Source: Celoporthe dispersa (Eukaryota > Ascomycota > Sordariomycetes > Diaporthales > Cryphonectriaceae). From it: a stretch of DNA of 64,000 bases. This document shows, in pieces, positions 55,669-64,000 of the stretch. Within the stretch, counting starts at the first letter, position 1. Every line of letters begins with the position of its first letter. The position numbers and the translations under genes are program-made. A model generated the notes under the pieces. That model worked only from the letters and a program-made list of their open reading frames with translations, was not told where the DNA came from and searched no databases. Where the stretch lies: contig WAID01000009.1 of NCBI GenBank assembly GCA_016584495.1, positions 620,001-684,000 of the forward strand, in the 5' to 3' direction.

Positions 55669-58600
55669 GACGAACTCTTGTTTTTTTTTTTGCCTTTCCC
55701 CCTTTCTTGGTCTTTTCTCTATTGTTAAGATGCCTCAGCAGCAGGAAGTTATCGGTGCGGTGCAGTCCAGCCCTGGTAGCATCATGGCCGAGGGAGGGAG
55801 GAAAGCGCTCGCCCTCAAGATATACTGTAATAGTACATGTGTGACGGTGTCAACCCAACCCGCGCGAGGCTGGGCTCATGCACGTGGGCGGCGAGCATCA
55901 TGACCCCACATGCATGCGTGAGGCACGCCGGCCGCGAGGTGATTTCCCGATTGGGCACCGAGGACACTTGTCTGTGCTTGGCCCTCCCTTTTCCCCTCTG
56001 AGGATCATGAAAGGGATGAGCGTACTGTCATGGTGTGTCTATGGGTCCTGCCTAGTCCACCACCACTACAGCTGATTGTGGGTGTGGAGTTGTGCCGCTC
56101 GGGCCTGGGCATGTATTCTGGATAGTGTCGACCGGCGGACCGGCGAACGGTCTCGGAGAATAACGTGGTGGATCCTCTTCGCTTGCTCGCCAAGTAGGAC
56201 CCCCAGGGACCCCACAGTTCAGTTGCTCACGATGAGGCAAAAAGTGTGTGCTTGCTCCGGAGGGTTCAAAGTCTCTGGCTGCCTTTGGGTGGTGGCCCTG
56301 GGAGCAGAGTGATGTGCTGACCCAGGTCCTCGGATCTGCCCTTGATACCATACTCTCTACTGCCAACTGTTGTAGCGCAGATATGGTTTGGCCATCTGGA
56401 GCTTGCTGTTTCAACAATCTTGATCTTCAGGCTGACGTGGCTACTGTGAAGTTAAAAAGAAAGGGAGCTCCACCTGAACTGAGGAGGCCAGGAGGCTAGG
56501 ACGATATTGGCGTTCGAAGGAATCTGGACATGTTATTTGCCTGAACCCTTGTCTGAACACCCTAACTCCTTCGCTTCCAAAAAGGCGAGGGGGGAAGAAC
56601 ATGGGTTTGCGTATGCTCTTGCAGCACACAGTACCATGGTCTCCTTGTGCTGCTGCGTCGTGTTGACATCGTACTATGTCGTATGATGGATCAGGGGAGA
56701 CAAGACACATAAAAGAACCTCGGAAACGAACGTTCGATTTCTCTTCTCTGGGGGCACCTCATCCTACACCACATGGAGACCCCTGGACCTGCTCCCCGGT
56801 TATAGTTTGGCAGGTTGCGTGCCCACTGTAACACGAGGTCGCAATGGACATGGGAGGTGGTGTTTCGTCTAACGCTTAGCACAGTTCGTCAAGCCAAACC
56901 ACGACAGCTATTCACGTTGACGATGATGACTGCTGTGGTAGTTCATGCAGTACATACTGCATAGTGCTGGGCGACACACTACAGTGCGTTCTTCCTCGAT
57001 AATAATCTGCGCATCGTCAGGAGGCCACTGGGTCACTGTTGATCTATCATAAAAGTATAACATCTGTACGATATGTAGATACATGATTCAGGCATGGGGC
57101 CCACGGGGTGAGAACGATTAGCGAACCTCCCTCCACAAAAGCTTGCACCCGTGCATGTCCGCTGCCGTGATCGGCTCCTGGTGACATACCAAAGACTCTC
57201 GAGCTTTGGCATGCCTCCCAAGGCTCTGTTCCGCAGCCAGTGAGCAGTGAAGATCTCTTTCTCTCTCTGTGCTTTGGTACTCCTGCAATAGCCCCTTTCG
57301 AGTTTTGTTCCCCCTTTCAGAAGAGATTACATAGTACACTATCGATGCCTTGCGGATCAAATCCAAGGGTCCACTGTAGTATATACGCCCCGGCATCGAG
57401 TGGGCCCCTGGGCCATGGAGACGAGAATTTCAGATCCCCCCTGGCTTGCTGCCTATACAGTACAGAGACAAGGACCAGGCCCTCGAGCAGCTCGACTCAT
57501 TCAAAACTCAAAGTTTTTTCCCTTCTTTTTCTCTTTCTTCTCTGTCTTTCTCTCGAAGGAGGTCCGAGCCGTTGTAAATACGGATGCCCAACGTCCCGAC
57601 GCTGGGATGCGTTATATTGGAAGAGGCATTAACCTTCGAGCCAGTGGGCCCCCGGGCCTCGAGAGGAGAAGGGTTTAGGCTACTACTGATAATTATTATG
57701 GTATATAACAAGAAATAGTGTGTCATAGTGACCGTTGAAGAAGAAAAGAAAGAAAGAAAAAGTCTGGCAAAAGAGGGCACGAGGGGTCCCACACCCTCCC
57801 TCATTAGGTACGGCATGGCCCGTCGTTTCGAAGCTTTTTGGGCTATGAAAGTGACAGGTGGGGCGGGAGGCTGGCAGATGTGTTGCTGTCACGGCGGCGG
57901 CCGTTCCTCGAAGGGGGATCTCACAATTGCGATTGGACCCCTCTGAGCCAAAGAAGAAGAACTCTTGCCAGGAAGAAAGCTGGACAGCAGGAACCGAGTT
58001 CCGGGACTACTACTGTGAACGTTGTAGTATATGTGGCACTCGCTTGCTCTCGCTTGCTCCTTGGGCCCTTACCTGCTCCGCCAGATGCGCAAGAGGACTC
58101 GCCACCGGGGCGATCATTGTCAGCCTTGGCCATCACGTCTTTGACCAGGAATAGATACCATGTTCATAGATAGGGGGTCTGGGGAAGGAAGACCCCCTCA
58201 GGCATTGGTTTTATCTCATGTGACTGGGGGGGGGGAAACAACAAGTCTGAACCGGTGAAGGGAGTGAGGGCCAACAGGCACGCATCTCACCGGCACAGAG
58301 GCCCTGGAAAGTACGTGTATATTTCTTCAGAGTATCTCCACCCTGCCCTGGCATATGCGAGGCTAATGCGATCCTGCTGCAGGCCGCACAACGTAATATG
58401 GCAGACCAGAATGTGTCGTGCCGGTGGATACAGCGGTCAGTGATCCAACGACTCGACGTCGACAGCCCAACCAACCCCCCCTGGTGAGAGAAGTGGACAC
58501 CCGGCTATCAGGGCAGGATGAGCCGTGCCTAGCTCGTTCGAATCTGGAAACCAAGCTCCGCGCATGCCATCTCTCGAGGTGGGCTCCTGCGACGGGTTTC

Positions 58601-59295
58601 ACTGTTGAACAGAGAAGTGATGCTCGCTCAGCTATCTGGCGGGCTCGGCCGAACAGGCGTTGATGGACGTCTTCCTTCCTATTGAGGCCTGTATGCAATG
58701 TCTGGTGTGGTCCCTGGGCTTGCCGTAGGCCCCAGGAGCTAATTATCATCTATTATTCTTTCTACCATGTAGAATCCACCTCGCCTTAGTGACAAGACAA
58801 AAGGTTTCTTTCTCCTCCTTCTTGTCCGGCAACGTCTATGGATACCTCCATCCTTCTCCCGCATCCTGCCGCCTGCATGCTCTTGTCGGATTTTTTCCCT
58901 TTCCCCCCCTCTCCTTTCATTTTCTTTCTTGTTATGTAACTATTGCCTCACCCTGTAAATGCGCTGAGACTAGCCTTAGCGACGACGACGACAACACGAA
59001 CAACAATAACAACGGAAGGACTACAACTCCTCCTTCTTTTCCTCATCCCACCTCTGTTCCTGGGCCCAGAAGGACGGTCCACCCTCACAGCACGTGGCAG
59101 GTTGGGAGAAAGGCAGAGCAGGTGGTCCTCCTGTGGAGTCGTGCCATCAACTTCTCAGAGAGGCTTCCCACCGTCTACCGCCCTTCCTCCTTCATTAAGC
59201 GGCGGCAGGTGCACATTGTGCACCACCCTCTCACTCCCTAAAACCTTCCACAAGGGGTAATTACCAACGACTCCGCCCACAATAAGCTCACCAGC
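55669..59295. other. 3.6-kb intergenic, no gene seen
   Basis: Promoter of the GMC gene (minus), then unassigned DNA, then the promoter of the Pth11-like gene. No frame shows a domain. A G run (58228-58237), T/C-rich stretches at 57515-57550 and 58900-58930, and a CGA/CAA triplet stretch at 58981-59015 are the only features noted. Confidence 0.5.
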
Positions 59296-60841
59296 ATGGA
59301 GCACACAGCAGAGATGGCCGTCTCATCGAGAACCACAGACCTCTTCCCGGAGCACATCATTCCCCTGGCCGACAGAGCAATCATGTCCCAGTTCATATGG
59401 TGCTCGAGTGTCTTCTGCGTTGCGGTGGCTATATGGACGGGGCTGCGCATCTACTCGAGACAGGTGAGGCAGATGCCCCTGGGGCTCGAGGACATGCTGT
59501 ACGGGACGTCTGTCGTCGCCTTTTATGGCTTCATCGTGGCTCTGTACATGGCCACCTACCTTGGTGGGGCGGGCTGGCATATGGATGAGCTGAATACATG
59601 GCATGTCGCACGGCTGACGCAGGTGAGTTTGGTTGCAATTCTTTCTTCTCCTTCTTCTTTTTTATTCGTTCCAAAGGGGAGGAGGTCGTGGTTGTTGCAG
59701 CAATTGTTATTAGTATATAACATGATGAACCGATCAAAATACTAACCCTCTTTTTTTTTTTTTTTTTCACCTTCTCTACAGTCATTCCTTATGGTCCAGT
59801 GTCTCTATGGTCTCTCGATGTGTACAGTCAAGTGGTCCATGCTGTTCATGTTGAAGCGCATATTTGCCGTCAGATACTTCAAGGTTCGTGCCTCTCTTTC
59901 CCTCCAACTACTTATCCAGAAGTGTTTTTTTTTAAGAAAAAATTATTATTAACACTATCTTTTTTTTTTCTCCCGCTTCTTCCAGATCGTCACCTGGGTC
60001 ATCATAGGAATGCAGGCAGCCTGGCTGCTCCAGACGGTCCTGATCGGGTTCCTCATCTGCCGCCCCGTCGAGAAGAACTGGGATCCCACCGCCGCCGGAA
60101 CCTGTGGCAACCGCGTCGCGGGCTACACATCCGTCAGCGTGGTCAACGTCGTCGTCGACGTGCTGATGCTCATTCTCCCGCTGCCCATGGTCTTCAACCT
60201 GCAGGTCAAGTCCGGCTACAAGGTCGGCCTGTTCAGCATCTTCGGCATCGGCATCGTGACGGTCGTCTTCTCCGTTGTGCGGCTCTTCTCGCTTAACTCG
60301 ATCGACTTTGACGACTTCTCCTACACCGTGCCCGAGGTCATGGTCTGGACGTCGGCGGAGAACGGTGTGATCATCCTGGTGGCCTCTTCTGCGCTGCTCC
60401 GGCCTGTCTTTGACAAGATGTTCCACCGCATCCTGTCTCTCTCGGGAACCAGGAACAGATTAGGGGGCACGTCGAACCAGTATCCCTATGGACAGAATAG
60501 CCGCTCGGGATTGGGCATGGGCAGCAGGATGCGCAAGGAGTTTGTTTCTGTGGGTGACGGCACCGATGCCAATGGGGTGAGTTGTTGTCCTGCCCCCTGG
60601 GGTCGAAAACAGCAGGCTGAGCTCTCGTTAATCTTTTTTTCTCTCTCTCTTCTTCTAGTCCGATGACTTTCTCGAGATGGGCAACCTGGGCCCCAAGACA
60701 GAGATCACAGTGGGCACGCGTCACAGCCACGGCACCCTGCTCAACAGTTTCCCGACAGAACCGAGCAGTGCGGAACAATCCAATGAAGGAAGAAAGACCG
60801 TCATCAAGGTCAAACAAACGGTCGTCCAGACGTATGAGTGA
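59296..60841 (+). CDS. Pth11-like rhodopsin-domain integral membrane protein
   Basis: Seven-helix plasma-membrane protein of the fungal rhodopsin-domain (Pth11-related GPCR-like) class. Exons: 59296-59622, 59782-59883, 59986-60576 and 60659-60841; all GT-AG and in phase, 400 residues. Helices are visible at FIWCSSVFCVAVAIWTGLRI, SVVAFYGFIVALYMAT, LYGLSMCTVKWSMLFML, VIIGMQAAWLLQTVLIGFLI, YTSVSVVNVVVDVLMLILPL, KVGLFSIFGIGIVTVVFSVV and VMVWTSAENGVIILVASSAL. The family marks CRPVEKNWDP, DVLMLILPLPMV and TSAENGVIIL are present. There is no N-terminal CFEM domain. The cytoplasmic tail is Ser/Gly-rich and ends VVQTYE. Some relatives sense surface or chemical cues; the ligand and role here are unknown. 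Confidence 0.9.
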
Positions 60842-62930
60842 TCGTTTTCATGTGGCCATGTGGCTCGGTGAGAAGGTTTGTCCTGGAATAAAAGGGAGGG
60901 GGGAAAAAAAAGGAAAGGGGGAGTTTTTGCGCTACCAAACCAAAAGGAGGGTCTTCGATTTTTTATTGACAAAATACTAAGACAGGCATAGATACTTAAT
61001 ACACACCGTCATGATATTTTCTCTATTTTCTTCTTCTCCTTTTGTAAAGGCGCTAACGTAGTGATTGCCTGCATGTCTCGGAATGATCGGACAAGAGACG
61101 TCCCCAAGGATGGTCAGAAGCTTGTTGGTTTATGTGGTCCATGTCTGGGGGCCAAAAGCCAATTTACTATGTACACTTGCCTTTGGCCATCATCCTCGAC
61201 CACTCTTGCTCCAATTCACTGTACGCACACACACACACACACGTACATAGTACACACAGAAGATCCCGCTCATTCGTCACAGGCGGAGGGGGGAGGAGTG
61301 AAAAGAGCGGGTCGTTCACGAATGAGCAGACCGCCTGCAACCGCACTTGATGCACGAGGAGCCAACCCCACAGCAGAGGGTGGACGGGAGCACGGCATAT
61401 ACATGCAGTGCAACCCAATATTTGATGCGGTACAAATACCGACAGAGGCTGGAACAGAGTGGAGGGGGGGTCCGGGGGGGAGGGGAGGGCCTTTCATCAC
61501 ACCACTGCATATGTACAGCGCATTTGATTACCTACTTCCCGCCTCTCAATCACACCCGCACACGCAAGCATACAATGGTAAGGTTATACCCCGCCTCTTG
61601 TTCCCATCTTTTGAGTATTGCTATATGACGATCAGCTAGCAGATCAACTGGTTGATCATTTTCCTTGAGACACAAGCCTGGCCAGGATGATTGGAAAAGC
61701 TGAATTGGTCATGAGGTGAGTGTTGTTGCCCCGGCGTCCTTGTCACCGGGAGCCGTCCGTTCCGGGCCGTCCGGAGAGGATGTCTTCGCTCCAGTGTAGC
61801 CATAACAACGTGAACATGAGTACTTTGACAGTGTATACATTCTGTGTTCTTCTTTGACTTTGTGTCAGCTACCTTTGGCTTACACCCTCCTCCACCAAGA
61901 CGGGGGGTCAGAGAGCCTCGCTCGTGCCCTCGTCACTTGCTTCTACCACTTTCTTTCCTGCCCAGCCTGACCAGCACCGTCGCTGCGACCCAAAACCCGG
62001 CCGTTCCGGGGGAACCATGATTTGATTTTCTCATCACGTTGCATCGAGAAACCGACGTCGGAACGCCCCCAGGAGGGGAGGGATGAATCCTCACAGGACG
62101 CCCTTGGCTGATTTTATTGGGGCGAGGGTATACTGTTCCAGCCGTTCTCGCCATCATCTGACCGGCTGACTCAACAGGTCATGATCGTCATACCACACTT
62201 GCATGTGTAAATGCAGCACATCGAAGATTTGATGTCTCATTCCCGTGGGTGGGGAGAAAATGTCTACACGGCAGAGCTTGCAACGTCGGGCACCACGTCG
62301 GACCTATCAGGTCACTCCCCCAACAGCCCACCTCCCCGAAGAAACATACATCATTGGCGACATTGTCTCTTTTTTCTTCCCCTCTCTGGTACCGAGCGTG
62401 GGCAGGGATGGAGGGAGAAGAGGAAAAGAGTGGGAGAGGAGGGTCGGCTTCTCTCGCGAGACGCGAGACCGGCTGCTCGCTGACCTCACGATGATGTCTG
62501 TGCTGTCGCCCTGCTGGAACCTTCGGATGCATCGCAGATGGGGGGGTAGGAGGGGGTCTAGGCCTTTTCTTCCCCTTCTTCTCTCACCAATCACCCTGCC
62601 CGGCTTCTTCGGCTCGTGCATTTGCTGGCGGGCGCGATGTGCATTTGTCAAATTTTCGTGTCTCTCCTCACCGTCGATGGCTGGTCGGTGGGAGGGGTTG
62701 TGCGCAGGTATAATACTACATAAAAGGGCAGCCCGCCCTCGCATCGTGTCTGTGTGCGGAGTGGCCCGTCTCCCTTACCTCTACATCGTCGCACCAGTGT
62801 CAGCGAGAGACCAAGTTGTCAGGTAGTAATTAGGAAGTCACTTTGTCTCAAAAGGTTGACTGTATCACATACAGTACCGCTCAGCATACTCTTAGCCGCT
62901 ATTACACCCAGCAGGACGAGCGTCGACAAG
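60842..62930. other. Intergenic, no gene seen
   Basis: 3' flank of the Pth11-like gene and a long promoter/leader of the opsin-related gene. CA repeats at 61216-61245, G runs near 61465-61485. No coding signal. Confidence 0.55.
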
Positions 62931-64000
62931 ATGTTTCTCCAGGCAAGGAGCAACGATGCCCTCAACCTCAACCCGCCTGCGGGCGATCAGCACCTCACCG
63001 TGCACGGCTCCAACTGGCTGTGGGCGGTGACTGCTGTCTTTACCCTCCAATTTGTAAGCGTCTCCATGTCTCATCTGGAACACGCTGATTTATCTCTGCC
63101 CCCTCAGCCTTATTTGACAGCACAAAGAGAGACGCTGACACCCACTTGAAAAAGGTCGCCTTCTTCGTCCTCTCGTCCGTCCACAAGGGCGAGAAGATCT
63201 TCCACTACATCTTCACGATCACACTGCTCATCGGGTCCATTGCCTACTATGCCATGGCCGCCGATCTCGCGTGGGATGTCATCGGCCAGGTCGACCACGC
63301 CTGGAACGGTGACCGCCAGATCTTCTTTGCTAAATATGTGTACTGGTGTGTCTCCTTCCCTGCGGTGAACATCGCGCTGGGTCTCATCAGCGGTGTCTCC
63401 TGGGCTACGATCGCCTATACTGTCTTCTTGTCCTGGACCTGGTAAGTACTCTTGACAATCACAAACACATGACACACACACACACACACCCTATTACTAC
63501 TACTACTACTACTACTACTCCTGTTCCTTCTTGCTACAAAGACAGACTAACACAGTTGCCAACAGGGTGCTCTCCTACCTCTTCACAGCCTACACAGACT
63601 CCACCTACAAATGGGGCTTCTACGCCTTCGGGACCACGGCCTACCTCCTCCTCGCCTACGAGACCCTTTTCGAGGGCCGCCGCTCCCTTGCGGCCCGCGA
63701 CCTGGGCACCGTCCGCACCCACCACCTCGGCCTCGCCTCCTGGGTCAACCTCCTCTGGCTCAACTACCCCATCGCCTTTGGCATCTCCGACGGCGGCAAC
63801 GTCATCGGCGTCGTCGGCGACTTTATCTACTTTGGCATCCTGGACGTGCTGATGGTGCCTGTTGTCGCCGGCGCGTTCCTCTTCCTGGCGCGCAGGTGGG
63901 ATTATGGCCGGATGAATATTGCTTTCACGCAGTATGGTCGCGTCCGGGCGGCGCCGGGCACGTTCCCTGAGAAGAACAACAACGGCGATGCTGCTGCCGC
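62931..64000 (+). CDS. Opsin-related protein (YRO2/HSP30 type), 3' end outside window
   Basis: Seven-helix microbial-rhodopsin-fold protein; yeast Yro2/Mrh1 and Hsp30 are the reference members, in the plasma membrane and stress-induced. Exons: 62931-63053, 63155-63441 and 63566-64000 (open at the edge); GT-AG and in phase. It starts MFLQARSNDALNLNPPAGDQ. Helices include WLWAVTAVFTLQFVAFFVLS, YIFTITLLIGSIAYYAMAAD, VYWCVSFPAVNIALGLISGV and VLSYLFTAYTDS. Helix G (FGILDVLMVPVVAGAFLF) has no Lys at the retinal Schiff-base position, so it cannot bind retinal covalently and is an opsin-related, not light-driven, protein. ISDGGNVIG before helix G is typical of this subgroup. The tail GRVRAAPGTFPEKNNNGDAA continues past the window. 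The intron before exon 3 has CA and CTA repeats (63473-63520). Confidence 0.9.
63493..63519. repeat. (ACT)n triplet tract in opsin intron 2
   Basis: About nine ACT units directly after a CA dinucleotide tract (63472-63488), within the second intron of the opsin-related gene. Confidence 0.88.

Noticed and set aside
58530..58560. tRNA-like GTTCGAATC box
   Set aside because: No flanking 5-base T stem pairs and no A box or acceptor stem at tRNA spacing.

Overview
The window is nuclear DNA of a filamentous ascomycete, most likely a Sordariomycete. The genes carry short GT-AG introns (about 50-130 bases) with CTAAC/CTGAC-like branch sites, coding sequence is GC-rich, and genes sit on both strands without operons. 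The gene set fits: a Pth11-like membrane protein, a YRO2/HSP30-type opsin-related protein, a cutinase-fold acetylxylan esterase, a filamentous-fungal aquaporin, and fungal forms of CHZ1, VID28, APC15 and MAK10. No tRNA, rRNA, transposon or CRISPR array was recognised.

Layout. 0-2.7 kb: no gene, many microsatellites. 2.7-5 kb: Cys-rich single-pass membrane protein. 6.5-8.5 kb: aquaporin (frame broken). 8.8-14.6 kb, all minus: an unknown MGC-starting protein with an in-frame TAG, a steroid 5-alpha-reductase-like enzyme, and an ER protein disulfide isomerase whose active site is assembled from two consecutive 8-base exons. 17.3-26.5 kb: two coiled-coil genes flanking about 7.5 kb without genes. 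29.3-37.7 kb: SDR, ZC3H15/TMA46-like protein, ATP synthase epsilon, NatC subunit NAA35, acetylxylan esterase. 39.9-41.8 kb: cytochrome P450. 42.7-49.4 kb: dense housekeeping block of APC15, BET1, CHZ1, a Uma2-like broken gene and EMC10. 50.2-55.7 kb: VID28/GID5 and a GMC oxidoreductase. 59.3-60.8 kb: Pth11-like rhodopsin-domain protein. 62.9 kb to the end: opsin-related protein, cut by the window edge.

The genes do not form one pathway. Several serve the secretory system (PDI, EMC10, BET1) or protein modification and turnover (NAA35, APC15, VID28). The rest are metabolic enzymes and membrane proteins. There is no sign of a secondary-metabolite cluster.

The most notable signals are the twin 8-base exons in the PDI gene and a recurrent defect. 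Six otherwise well-conserved genes each need exactly one base added or removed, usually in a short homopolymer, and two more carry an in-frame stop. Correcting by one base makes the exon sum of each shifted multi-exon model checked a multiple of three. Either the consensus has indel errors or this is a decaying copy. The affected genes are annotated with their breaks.
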